Assembly: GCA_046542315.1 (NCBI GenBank)
Contig: JBKHBO010000004.1
Span: 1 to 64,000 of the forward strand
Reading direction: 5' to 3'
Length of the DNA stretch: 64,000 bases
From: PWPR01 sp046542315
Lineage (GTDB): Bacteria > Bacillota > UBA994 > PWPR01
Position numbers and translations under genes: made by a program. Shown here piece after piece: positions 53,361-61,525 of this stretch; position 1 is the first letter of the stretch, and each line of letters begins with the position of its first letter. The notes below the pieces were generated by a model. The model was not told where the DNA came from, searched no databases, and saw only the letters and a list, made by a program, of their open reading frames with translations.

Positions 53361-53960
53361 ATGAATAAAATTGGTGTTTTTGGGGGAACTTTTGACCCCA
53401 TTCATAATGGACATTTATATATAGCTGAAAATGCTAGAGTAGCTTTTAATTTATCTGAAGTTATTATTATTCCTTCACATAAACCACCACATAAGCAAAA
53501 TAAAGCTATTAGTAAAGAACATCATAGATATAATATGTGTGAATTAGCTATTAGTGATAATGATCGGTTTAGTGTATCTGATATTGAAATGAACAGAGAA
53601 GATGTTTCATATACATATAATACATTAATGACTTTAAAAGAAGATAGACCAAATAGTGACTTCTATTTTATCATGGGAGCAGATATGTTCTCTGATTTTC
53701 CAAAATGGTATAAAGCTAAAGAAATTATCACTGACTTCAAGATAATTGCTTTTCCAAGAGAAGGTTATGACATTTTTGAAATAATCGAAGTGGATTTTTT
53801 CAATAATTATAAAGAAAATATTAATCTATTAGAGTTAGCAACTGTAGATATTTCTGGAACTAGCATTAGAGAACAAATAAAAAAAGGTTTATCAGTCAAA
53901 TATATAATACCTAATAAAGTAATCCAATATATTGATAAGAATAATTTATATAGAGGTTAG
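53361..53960 (+). CDS. nadD: Nicotinate-nucleotide adenylyltransferase
   Basis: NAD synthesis enzyme (199 aa) that joins ATP and nicotinate mononucleotide. The HxGH-type motif is GGTFDPIHNGHL, with PSHKPPHK following, and the closing motif is DISGTSIREQI. Located between obgE and yqeK, as in Bacillus. The usual length supports a complete gene. Confidence 0.96.
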   Translation: MNKIGVFGGTFDPIHNGHLYIAENARVAFNLSEVIIIPSHKPPHKQNKAISKEHHRYNMCELAISDNDRFSVSDIEMNREDVSYTYNTLMTLKEDRPNSDFYFIMGADMFSDFPKWYKAKEIITDFKIIAFPREGYDIFEIIEVDFFNNYKENINLLELATVDISGTSIREQIKKGLSVKYIIPNKVIQYIDKNNLYRG

Positions 53961-53964
53961 ATGA

Positions 53965-54537
53965 ATGAATAAAAAAGAGATAGCAAAAGATATAAGTAAA
54001 AATCTATCAAAATATAGGATGAGACATTCAGTTGGTGTAATGAATACATCAAAAAAGCTAGCAAAAATCTATGGTTGTAGCATCGAAAGAGCAGAATTAG
54101 CAGGTCTGCTACACGATTGTGGTAAGTATTTTAATGATAATGATATGATAAAAAAAGCTAAAGAGCTAGGTTTATGTATTTCAATAACCCAAAAATATGC
54201 GCCTGATTTACTTCACGGACCTGTAGGTGCTGAAATAGCTAAATCAAAGTATGAAGATTTGGATATAGATATGTACAATTCAATATTTTATCATACTACT
54301 GGAAGACCGAATATGAGCAAATTGGAAAAAATAGTATATGTAGCTGATCTTATTGAACCATTTAGAAATTATCCAGAAGTTGATGAGCTAAGAGATTTAG
54401 TTGGAATAAACTTAGACCTTTTAGTAGTCAAAATTATGGATAGGGTTATCAACTCTTTAATAAGGAGTAATAAGTATATTGATCCCAAGACAGTTTTGGC
54501 AAGAAACTACATATATCATCATATGAAAAAAGATTAA
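53965..54537 (+). CDS. yqeK: HD-domain bis(5'-nucleosyl)-tetraphosphatase YqeK
   Basis: HD hydrolase (190 aa). Members of this family split Ap4A symmetrically to two ADP. Metal ligands are seen in MRHSVGV, LLHDCGKYF and LLHGPVGAE, followed by IFYHTTGRPNMS and VYVADLIEP. A GAGG site lies a few bases before the ATG at 53965. It follows nadD directly, a conserved order. Confidence 0.94.
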   Translation: MNKKEIAKDISKNLSKYRMRHSVGVMNTSKKLAKIYGCSIERAELAGLLHDCGKYFNDNDMIKKAKELGLCISITQKYAPDLLHGPVGAEIAKSKYEDLDIDMYNSIFYHTTGRPNMSKLEKIVYVADLIEPFRNYPEVDELRDLVGINLDLLVVKIMDRVINSLIRSNKYIDPKTVLARNYIYHHMKKD

Positions 54538-54563
54538 AGATTAATGGATCAAAGGTGAAGAAA

Positions 54564-55775
54564 ATGAAAAAGAAAAATGGATATTTAAAAAAAATATTCT
54601 TAGTAATATTTATAGTTATTATAGGTATTGGCATTTATGGAGGATTTCAATTCTGGTCGTTTATAGATAACGTTTATAATGAACCTAATATAATGCTTGA
54701 AGAAGAACTTCTCGAAAATGAGCCAATAAATCTACTATTTTTAGGTATTGATAGCAACCCAGGAAGAAGTGACACAATTGTTTTGGTTAGCTACAATCCT
54801 TCTACAGAAAAGCTTTTGGGAATCTCTATACCAAGAGATACAATAGTAGATATCCCAGGATATTATCGCAATACAGAAAATCCATATGGAGAACAAAGGA
54901 TCAATCATGCACATGCTTATGGAGGTATACCTTTAACTGTAAAAACAGTAGAAAACTTTTTGGGGATAAATATCCATTATCATGCAAGAGTTGACTATTC
55001 GGTATTACACAATTTCGTAGACCTGATTGGTGGAGTACCTCTAAATGTTCCTTATGATATGAATTATACTGATGAGGCAGGGGACTTATACATCAATTTA
55101 AAAGAAGGTGAACAAACTTTAGATGGTGATAAGGCTGAGCAGTTTTTAAGATGGAGAAAGAACTCTGATGGATCTGGTGATGGTCTAGGAGATATTGGCC
55201 GGGTTCAAAGACAGCAAATGTTTATAAAAGCTGCAATTAAACAGTTAATGAAACCTACAAATTTGCTAAAAGTTAACAAAATAGAAGAATTAGTGTCAGA
55301 TAAAGTAGTAACTAATGTACCCCCATCAAATATGGTAGGATGGTTTAAAGACTTTGCAATAGGATTTGACTTTGATGAAAATTTTGAAATGATGACTGTC
55401 CCAGGTGACTATTCTAATAGTGGATCTTTCTGGGTCGTATCAGATAGTGATCGGGATCAGCTAAACAAAATAATACAAGACCATTTGATGCCAGGAATAG
55501 AAAGCGAAATAAGTATTAAAGTATATAACTCTACAGGAAATAATGATATAGTAGAAAAAACAATAGATAGGTTAAATAAATACTCATTTATTAATGCATC
55601 ATTTGCAGGAGATTATGAGAAGGAACTTCCTTTAACGGAAGTAGTTAGTTACACTGAAAATAATATAGCAAAGTATGTTGCAAGTATCGTTCACGCACAA
55701 AATAATGTATATGTAGGCAATAATAATGATGATGCTGATATAGTTATTATCATTGGAAGCGATTTAGTTATATAA
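54564..55775 (+). CDS. LytR-CpsA-Psr (LCP) family protein
   Basis: Membrane-anchored phosphotransferase (403 aa) that attaches wall polymers such as teichoic acids to peptidoglycan. One N-terminal helix (about residues 9-30) anchors it. The LCP domain has LLFLGIDSNPGRSDTIVLVSY, ISIPRDTIVDIPGY, INHAHAYGG and LRWRKNSDGSGDGLGDIGR with the conserved Arg and Asp. A C-terminal LytR_C-like domain (about 315-403, IKVYNSTGNNDIVEKTI) follows. The ATG at 54564 is preferred over a GTG nine bases earlier in the binding site. Confidence 0.94.
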   Translation: MKKKNGYLKKIFLVIFIVIIGIGIYGGFQFWSFIDNVYNEPNIMLEEELLENEPINLLFLGIDSNPGRSDTIVLVSYNPSTEKLLGISIPRDTIVDIPGYYRNTENPYGEQRINHAHAYGGIPLTVKTVENFLGINIHYHARVDYSVLHNFVDLIGGVPLNVPYDMNYTDEAGDLYINLKEGEQTLDGDKAEQFLRWRKNSDGSGDGLGDIGRVQRQQMFIKAAIKQLMKPTNLLKVNKIEELVSDKVVTNVPPSNMVGWFKDFAIGFDFDENFEMMTVPGDYSNSGSFWVVSDSDRDQLNKIIQDHLMPGIESEISIKVYNSTGNNDIVEKTIDRLNKYSFINASFAGDYEKELPLTEVVSYTENNIAKYVASIVHAQNNVYVGNNNDDADIVIIIGSDLVI

Positions 55776-55810
55776 ATAAAATAAAAAAATAGAGTATAGG
55801 AGGCACAAAT

Positions 55811-56155
55811 TTGCAAATTAAAGAATTAGCATTAAAAGCAATTACATATGGTCAAGAAATTAAAGCAGAAAGACCAATATTGATGGATGTTAGGAAACAA
55901 ACAGCGATGACTGACTTTTTTGTTATAATGTCAGCTGCTAATAAGAGGCAAGTGGAGGCAATTGCAGATAATATAAAATTGTCTTTTAAAGATAAGCTTG
56001 AAATTTTACCTGAAGCAGAAGAACGAGATGAAAAAAGTCAGTGGATCTTACTTGATTATGGAGACTTTGTTGTTCATGTATTTTTAGAAGATACAAGAGA
56101 ATTCTATGACTTAGAAAGACTTTGGGGAGATGCAGATATTACTGAGGTGTTATAA
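55811..56155 (+). CDS. rsfS: Ribosomal silencing factor RsfS
   Basis: Protein of 114 aa that binds L14 and blocks joining of the ribosomal subunits under starvation. Diagnostic stretches are MTDFFVIMSAANKRQVEAIAD, WILLDYGDFVVHVF and FYDLERLWGDA. The start is TTG at 55811 with AGGAGG before it. A methyltransferase gene starts at the next base after its stop codon. Confidence 0.96.
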   Translation: MQIKELALKAITYGQEIKAERPILMDVRKQTAMTDFFVIMSAANKRQVEAIADNIKLSFKDKLEILPEAEERDEKSQWILLDYGDFVVHVFLEDTREFYDLERLWGDADITEVL

Positions 56156-56881
56156 GTGAATAACGCATATGACTATTTAGCTCAATTTTATGATGAATTG
56201 ATGGGAATTAATTACAAAGATTGGGCTAAATATATAATTAGTTTTCTTAATGATTCTAAAAAGGATATATTAGATCTAGGTTGTGGCACTGCCAAACTTA
56301 GTAATGAATTGCATAATCAAAACTATAATATTACCGCAGTAGATTCATCTAAAGCTATGCTTAATATAGCTTGGAATAACTTTGGTAATACCTTCCCTAT
56401 AATAAATCAAGATGCTACAAAACTAGATTTAGGAAAAAAATTTGATGCAGTAATAAGCACTTGTGATGTAATTAATTATATTCTTGAGGATGATAGTTTA
56501 TTAAGAATTTTTGAAAATGTCAGAAAACATCTACTACAAAAGGGTAAATTTATTTTTGATATTAGTTCTAAATATAAATTAACAAAGTTGAATGGAAATA
56601 ATACTTTTTTTGAAGATAGAGAGAATGTAACATATATTTGGGATAATAATATTGAAAATAACATTTTAGAGATGGATATTACGCTTTTTAAATATGACTG
56701 CTCTTTAGATTGTTATAACAGATTTGATGAAACCCATAAACAAAGAGTTTGGGAAGTAAGTGAAGTAATTTCACATTTAAGAAGCAGTGGCTTTGTAGTA
56801 GAAGGCGTATACGAGTTCTTTACTAAAGATGCTCCAACTGATTTAACTGAAAGAATCTTAATAGTAGCAGGATCTAATTAA
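56156..56881 (+). CDS. Class I SAM-dependent methyltransferase
   Basis: Methyltransferase of 241 aa with a Rossmann fold. The SAM-binding glycine loop is ILDLGCGTAKLSNEL, followed by the acidic AVDSSKAML. The start is a GTG at 56156 directly after the rsfS stop codon. Genes of this type follow rsfS in many Bacillota. The target (protein, RNA or small molecule) is unknown. Confidence 0.88.
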   Translation: MNNAYDYLAQFYDELMGINYKDWAKYIISFLNDSKKDILDLGCGTAKLSNELHNQNYNITAVDSSKAMLNIAWNNFGNTFPIINQDATKLDLGKKFDAVISTCDVINYILEDDSLLRIFENVRKHLLQKGKFIFDISSKYKLTKLNGNNTFFEDRENVTYIWDNNIENNILEMDITLFKYDCSLDCYNRFDETHKQRVWEVSEVISHLRSSGFVVEGVYEFFTKDAPTDLTERILIVAGSN

Positions 56882-56893
56882 TAGGAGGTTGTT

Positions 56894-57436
56894 ATGAAAG
56901 TTCTAGCTTTAGCAAGTAGCCCAAGAGTAAATGGAAACTCTGACATATTACTTAATCAATGTATAAAAGGTTTAACTAGTAAAGGCGCAACTGTAAAAAA
57001 AGTGTACTTAGATAAATTAGATATAAATCCATGTAAAGCATGTGATTACTGTAAAACTGAAAATATTGGTAACTGTATTCATAATGATGATATGGATGAG
57101 CTTTCTAGAGACTTTAGTGAGGCAGACTTGTGGCTTTTTGCAACTCCAATTTACTGGTGGGGTCCAACAGCTCAACTAAAGTTAGTTATGGATAGATGGT
57201 ATAGCTTTTATAAATACGCTAAACTAGAAGATAAAAAAGCAGCTGTGATAATAACTATGGGTGCTAGTGATTATCAAACTGCAATTCCAACTATTTTGAT
57301 GTTTGAAATGGCATTTTCCTATTTAAATATGAAAAATCATCAGCCATTAGTTGTAACAGCTTATGAAAAAGGTGAAGTTAATACGGATAAAAATTCTTTA
57401 GAAAAAGCATTTAATTACGGTATTGGCCTTGCATAA
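56894..57436 (+). CDS. Flavodoxin-family NAD(P)H oxidoreductase / iron-sulfur flavoprotein
   Basis: FMN-binding protein of 180 aa. The phosphate loop is ASSPRVNGNSDILL, and TPIYWWGPTAQLK is typical of the NADPH-dependent FMN reductase fold. A cysteine cluster, CKACDYC with a later C, resembles the compact motif of iron-sulfur flavoproteins from anaerobes. Those proteins use FMN and a [4Fe-4S] cluster to reduce oxygen or peroxide. The gene stands between the methyltransferase and a tRNA. Its physiological partner may be the ferredoxin, which is inference. Confidence 0.85.
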   Translation: MKVLALASSPRVNGNSDILLNQCIKGLTSKGATVKKVYLDKLDINPCKACDYCKTENIGNCIHNDDMDELSRDFSEADLWLFATPIYWWGPTAQLKLVMDRWYSFYKYAKLEDKKAAVIITMGASDYQTAIPTILMFEMAFSYLNMKNHQPLVVTAYEKGEVNTDKNSLEKAFNYGIGLA

Positions 57437-57474
57437 TTTATAAATATCCAGTAGTATTTTATAGTAAATAATAT

Positions 57475-57550
57475 GGGGGTATAGCTCAGTTGGGAGAGCG
57501 CTTGACTGGCAGTCAAGAGGTCAGCGGTTCAAGCCCGCTTATCTCCACCA
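57475..57550 (+). tRNA. tRNA-Ala (anticodon GGC)
   Basis: Cloverleaf with GGGGGTA/TATCTCC acceptor stem (two G-T pairs), anticodon loop CTGGCAG (GGC) and encoded CCA. The acceptor lacks the usual G3-T70 check only in appearance: G3 faces T70, the alanine identity pair. Confidence 0.95.
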
Positions 57551-57555
57551 TATAA

Positions 57556-57606
57556 AAAAATCGTTGTGGTTATAACACAGATGTGTTTACTACAACGATT
57601 TTAGTT
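57556..57606. terminator. Bidirectional terminator between convergent tRNA units
   Basis: A long inverted repeat, AAATCGTTGT and its complement ACAACGATTT around an inner region, has A and T runs on both sides. It lies between plus-strand tRNA-Ala and the minus-strand tRNA cluster. Confidence 0.8.
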
Positions 57607-57687
57607 TTAAATAAATTTAATATAATCATATAATCCAACACTATAAGTTTTAAAATATAAAAAGGAACTCAAAAAAGAGTTCCAAGT

Positions 57688-57772
57688 TGGTGCGAGTGAA
57701 GGGACTTGAACCCCCACGTCCGAAGACACTAGATCCTAAGTCTAGCGCGTCTGCCAATTCCGCCACACTCGC
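57688..57772 (-). tRNA. tRNA-Leu (anticodon TAG)
   Basis: Class II tRNA with a long variable arm. The anticodon loop is CTTAGGA (TAG), the acceptor GCGAGTG, and CCA is encoded. Last gene of the minus-strand cluster. Confidence 0.95.
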
Positions 57773-57784
57773 ATATTAAATTAT

Positions 57785-57862
57785 TGGCTGGGGCTGCTGG
57801 ATTTGAACCAGCGCATCCCGGAGTCAAAGTCCGGTGCCTTAACCTGACTTGGCCAAGCCCCA
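57785..57862 (-). tRNA. tRNA-Gln (anticodon TTG), second copy
   Basis: Identical over 78 bases to the plus-strand tRNA-Gln at 24384-24461. CCA encoded. Confidence 0.96.
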
Positions 57863-57876
57863 ACAACCAAAAAAAA

Positions 57877-57961
57877 TGGTGGAGAGAGCTGGATTCGAAC
57901 CAGCGAAGGCTGTGCCAACGGATTTACAGTCCGCCCCCTTTAGCCACTCGGGCATCTCTCC
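57877..57961 (-). tRNA. tRNA-Tyr (anticodon GTA)
   Basis: Class II tRNA with long variable arm, anticodon loop CTGTAAA (GTA), GGAGAGA acceptor, CCA encoded. Confidence 0.95.
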
Positions 57962-57970
57962 AAAAAAATA

Positions 57971-58046
57971 TGGAGCCAGTGATGGGACTCGAACCCGCAA
58001 CCTGCCGATTACAAGTCGGCTGCTCTTCCAATTGAGCTACACTGGC
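57971..58046 (-). tRNA. tRNA-Thr (anticodon TGT)
   Basis: Anticodon loop CTTGTAA (TGT), acceptor GCCAGTG/CACTGGC, CCA encoded. Confidence 0.95.
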
Positions 58047-58069
58047 TTAAAAATTTATTAACTTATTAG

Positions 58070-58144
58070 TGGTGGGCCCACCTGGATTCGAACCAGGAAC
58101 CGTTCGGTTATGAGCCGAATGCTCTACCCTTGAGCTACAGGCCC
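58070..58144 (-). tRNA. tRNA-Met (anticodon CAT), possibly tRNA-Ile2
   Basis: Anticodon loop CTCATAA (CAT). A GGGCCTG/TGGGCCC acceptor with paired first position excludes initiator tRNA. Elongator methionine is most likely, but a lysidine-modified isoleucine tRNA cannot be excluded. The D-loop is short. CCA encoded. Confidence 0.88.
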
Positions 58145-58147
58145 TAG

Positions 58148-58222
58148 TGGTGACCCCAGCGGGATTCGAACCCGCGTCTTCAGCGTGAAAGGCTGATGTG
58201 TTAACCACTTCACTATGGGGCC
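58148..58222 (-). tRNA. tRNA-Glu (anticodon TTC)
   Basis: Anticodon loop CTTTCAC (TTC), acceptor GGCCCCA/TGGGGTC, CCA encoded. Confidence 0.95.
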
Positions 58223-58232
58223 GATTTATTAT

Positions 58233-58309
58233 TGGTCGGGGCACCAGGATTTGAACCTGGGACCTCCTGCTCCCAAGGCAGGCGCGCTGCCAAACTGCGC
58301 TATACCCCG
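58233..58309 (-). tRNA. tRNA-Pro (anticodon TGG)
   Basis: Anticodon loop CTTGGGA (TGG), acceptor CGGGGTA/TGCCCCG, CCA encoded. First gene of the seven-tRNA minus-strand unit. Confidence 0.95.
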
Positions 58310-58324
58310 TGACCGGCGTTGTCT

Positions 58325-58353
58325 ATTATACAACATGTTTATAGTCAGGTCAA
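58325..58353 (-). promoter_or_regulatory. Promoter of the seven-tRNA unit
   Basis: On the minus strand TTGACC (58353-58348), 17-base spacer, TATAAT (58330-58325), 15 bases before tRNA-Pro. A strong stable-RNA-type promoter. Confidence 0.85.
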
Positions 58354-58476
58354 CACTTAATTATAAAAATAAATTTCAATAATCTAGCTAAAGATTTCTA
58401 TTGCTTTTTTGACTACAAGAGGTATTATACATAAAATATGGACTGATTTCAATACTAAATTTTAGATAAATATGTT

Positions 58477-58504
58477 TTGATTCTAAAAAAATTGAATGTA
58501 TAAT
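58477..58504 (+). promoter_or_regulatory. Promoter of the gene at 58524
   Basis: TTGATT (58477-58482), 16-base spacer, TATAAT (58499-58504), only 19 bases before the ATG, so the leader is very short. Confidence 0.6.
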
Positions 58505-58523
58505 GATTATGAGGTGAAAAAAA

Positions 58524-59324
58524 ATGAGTTTAAAAACTTTACAAGTTACACTAAATGTTGCAGAGTCAAGAAGATTAATTGCAAAAGGATTAGTAAAGAC
58601 CAAATTATTCCAAGATGCTTTCAAAGATCATAAGATTATTTTAGCTAATGGGATAACCAATGCGTTTATTTATGAAGAGATTCTAGATGAGACTCTTGAA
58701 GACAAAAGTGTTTTCACAGCAGGAATTGTTACTAATGGAGTTGCGTGTATTACTGATGGAAAATATAGGAAAGATCCATTAGTCCTTATTGAAGGTGAAA
58801 AAAGTGACCAAAATTGGTTAGATGTAGTGAAGACATTTGGAAAAGAAGATTTATTCATTAAAGGTGCTAATGGTTTTGACTTATATGGAAGAGCTGGTAT
58901 TATGGTTGCAGGAGCAGGCGGAGGTACAATAGGCAAATCATATGGCCATATTGTTTCAGCAGGTAGTACATTAATAATTCCTGTCGGAATGGAAAAGTTA
59001 GTTCCTTCTCTTGAGGATGTCAATTTGTATACAGGCATTGATAGTATTGATTATAGTATAGGTAAAAAAAGTGGAGTTTTTGTCATCTCTGATGCTAATA
59101 TTTTTACTGAGTTAGAAGCCTTAAGAACACTATTTGACGTAGAAGCTAATGCAATAGCAGCAGGTGGAATTAATGAATCCTTAGGGTCTACAACTTTTAT
59201 TATTAAAGGAAACGATGAACAAGTACTAGAATGTTTAGATTTTATAAAGAAACTAAAGCAAGAGAAAGCTATTGTTGGTAAAAAAGCTTTATGTGAGAAC
59301 TGCAATAATCCATGTGAAAAATAG
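58524..59324 (+). CDS. Conserved-looking protein of unknown function with C-terminal Cys cluster
   Basis: Soluble protein of 266 aa that I do not recognise. Striking parts are a glycine-rich loop, GIMVAGAGGGTIGKSYGHIV (about residues 126-145), then IIPVGMEKLVPSLEDV. A likely alpha/beta segment has NAIAAGGINESLGSTTFIIKG. The very end carries CENCNNPC, a CxxCxxxC cluster that could bind a metal or iron-sulfur cluster. The glycine loop could bind a nucleotide or phosphate. It has its own promoter and precedes the GH2-like gene by 36 bases, so they may be co-expressed. No function is offered. Confidence 0.6.
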   Translation: MSLKTLQVTLNVAESRRLIAKGLVKTKLFQDAFKDHKIILANGITNAFIYEEILDETLEDKSVFTAGIVTNGVACITDGKYRKDPLVLIEGEKSDQNWLDVVKTFGKEDLFIKGANGFDLYGRAGIMVAGAGGGTIGKSYGHIVSAGSTLIIPVGMEKLVPSLEDVNLYTGIDSIDYSIGKKSGVFVISDANIFTELEALRTLFDVEANAIAAGGINESLGSTTFIIKGNDEQVLECLDFIKKLKQEKAIVGKKALCENCNNPCEK

Positions 59325-59360
59325 TAACTAAAGTATTATTTGATTAAGAGAGGTTTTTAG

Positions 59361-61463
59361 ATGAAAAATAAAAAAATAAAATTAAACGGCACATGGAAGG
59401 CATGGCCAGGGAAAAAAGCCCCTCTTTCAGAAAATTATTATACTTCTAAAGAAAGTGCTAATTATTGGTATGACGTAAAACTGCCTCATAATTGGAATTT
59501 AGATAAGAGATTTAATAATGATGAATTTATAGTATATTATTATAATTCATTTAATCTAGAAGGAGAAATTGAAGACAAAAAATATATATTAAATCTTGAA
59601 AATGTATTTAATCAATTTTCTCTTTATGTTAATGGAGATTTTGTAGTAGAAGGTAGCACTTATTTTACTATTTCAAAAATAAATATTTCAAAATACTTAA
59701 AAGCTGGAGAAAACTTTCTTTATTTAAAAGTTAGCTGGCCTATAAGTGAAAAAAGTGATCCTTTTACGGGTATATATAGTAACTTTGAGTATGGAAATTC
59801 AGCACAGATATATGGTGGGATTTGTGGAGAAGTTGAATTAGACGTTTTCGATAGTTGTTATATTAAAGCATTTAATATTGACTACACGTTATATGAGAAT
59901 AGATTTGCTGATATGAATGTTAAGTTTAATACTGTAAGTGAATTTTCTTTTGATGGCATCTTAGATTGGACATTAACTCCTTATAATTTTGAAGGAAAGG
60001 AATTTAAAGGTAGTGAGATAACCAGTGTAAAAAAAGGCAGTTCTTATACTCAGTTCAATTTTCGAGTTGGCAGGATTAGACTTTGGTGGCCTTGGGAACA
60101 GGGATTTCCACATTTGTATAAATTAAAAGTGACAGTTTTGGGCGAAGATTTGGATGTTGTTTGTCATGAAGATATTATTGGATTTAGAAATGTAAATAAT
60201 AACAATAGAAAAATAGAGATAAACAATCATCGATTATTTTTAAGAGGTGTTCATTACTTACCAACTTCTTATTACATGAGCGAAATAACTAGAGAAAAAC
60301 TAGAAGAAGATATACAGCTTATACTAGACGCAGGATTTAACTGTGTAAGATTATTTCATCATGTTGCAAATAAAGACTTTTACGAAATATGTAATGAAAA
60401 TGGATTGTTGGTTTGGCAGGATATACCTTTTAATTTTAGTACTAGTAAAATGGATGATAGAGAAATTTTAAAAAAGTCAGTTCAGCTCCAAAAAGAATTG
60501 CATAAAAACCCTTCAATAATTATATTCGCAACACCTAGTATTTTTGACTCACAGTTTTATAATTTGAAAGATAAGTTTACTAGAAAATTGCTGTTAAATA
60601 AAATGTATAAAACTCTAAAAAAAATAGAAAAAAGCAAACTTGTTTTGAGAAGTCATAGTTATTTCAGTTTAGTTAGAATACTAGATTGGAGATTCCAAGT
60701 TTCAAATAGATTCCAAGAATTTAAATCTGCATTAAATAGAATTGGGAAAACAGATACAAGTACTAATATAATAACTTCTTATGGTTTCCCAGCTTATCCT
60801 GAGATAGCTACGATGATTAAAATGAGTAGGAATTTAGATGAAGACTCTATAAGCACTTGGACAGGTACATTAGATGTGGATAAAAGAAATATCAAGAGTA
60901 TAGATTCTCAAATTCCTAGAAGGAATTATGAGAGAGCATCTTCATATTATATGGCAACTCAGCACTTTCAGGCTAGGTTAGTAAGGTTTTATGGTGAACT
61001 ATGGCGAAGATATAAGTTTAGATCATATAATGGATGTTTTTTATATTTCTTTAATGACCCAGAATTGGTTGTTTCTGAAAGTTTAGTAGATTACTATAAT
61101 CGACCTAAGCAAGCATATTATGCAGCCAAAAGTACGATGCAGCCAATAAGTGTTTTAATGGATTGGCCTTCTGAACACTATACTGATGGTGATTTAATAC
61201 GACTAGATATATATGTAATAAATGATACAAAGAATGAGTTTCCTTCAGCAATACTTAAATGGGAAGCTATTAATAGTACTGGTGATGTGCTTTTATCAAA
61301 AAGAAAAGTTGTAGACTTAATGAAAGATGAAGTCTCTATAGGTGCAGTTTTAGAGTGGGATATTGATGACTCCGTTGAGTTAGATGAGTATGAGATTAAT
61401 ATTAAACTAATATTACCAACCAAAGAAATGGTAACTAATAGTTATAGAATTAATATCAAATAA
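59361..61463 (+). CDS. Glycoside hydrolase family 2-like protein, apparently without catalytic glutamates
   Basis: Protein of 700 aa with the GH2 layout: jelly-roll sugar-binding domain (about 7-165, with VKLPHNWN and YGGICGEVEL), immunoglobulin-like domain (about 170-280, LWWPWEQGFPHLY) and TIM barrel (about 282-600, LFLRGVHYLP, GFNCVRLFHH, NGLLVWQDIPF). In active enzymes the acid/base Glu ends an HPSIxxWxxxNE motif; here the site reads NPSIIIFATPSIFD (383-396), with no NE. The nucleophile motif, usually SEFGF, reads TSYGF (472-476). Both Glu thus seem lost. No signal peptide is seen. A non-catalytic carbohydrate-binding or regulatory role is possible, but my alignment is by eye. Confidence 0.75.
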   Translation: MKNKKIKLNGTWKAWPGKKAPLSENYYTSKESANYWYDVKLPHNWNLDKRFNNDEFIVYYYNSFNLEGEIEDKKYILNLENVFNQFSLYVNGDFVVEGSTYFTISKINISKYLKAGENFLYLKVSWPISEKSDPFTGIYSNFEYGNSAQIYGGICGEVELDVFDSCYIKAFNIDYTLYENRFADMNVKFNTVSEFSFDGILDWTLTPYNFEGKEFKGSEITSVKKGSSYTQFNFRVGRIRLWWPWEQGFPHLYKLKVTVLGEDLDVVCHEDIIGFRNVNNNNRKIEINNHRLFLRGVHYLPTSYYMSEITREKLEEDIQLILDAGFNCVRLFHHVANKDFYEICNENGLLVWQDIPFNFSTSKMDDREILKKSVQLQKELHKNPSIIIFATPSIFDSQFYNLKDKFTRKLLLNKMYKTLKKIEKSKLVLRSHSYFSLVRILDWRFQVSNRFQEFKSALNRIGKTDTSTNIITSYGFPAYPEIATMIKMSRNLDEDSISTWTGTLDVDKRNIKSIDSQIPRRNYERASSYYMATQHFQARLVRFYGELWRRYKFRSYNGCFLYFFNDPELVVSESLVDYYNRPKQAYYAAKSTMQPISVLMDWPSEHYTDGDLIRLDIYVINDTKNEFPSAILKWEAINSTGDVLLSKRKVVDLMKDEVSIGAVLEWDIDDSVELDEYEINIKLILPTKEMVTNSYRINIK

Positions 61464-61525
61464 AATGCAGGAGAAGTTAGTTTTTGGTAGAATATATAGT
61501 AGTTAATACTTAAGGAGGTATTGTG

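Noticed and set aside
57784..58244. Open frames on both strands in the tRNA cluster
   Set aside because: They are translations of tRNA genes, with no binding site and no family features.
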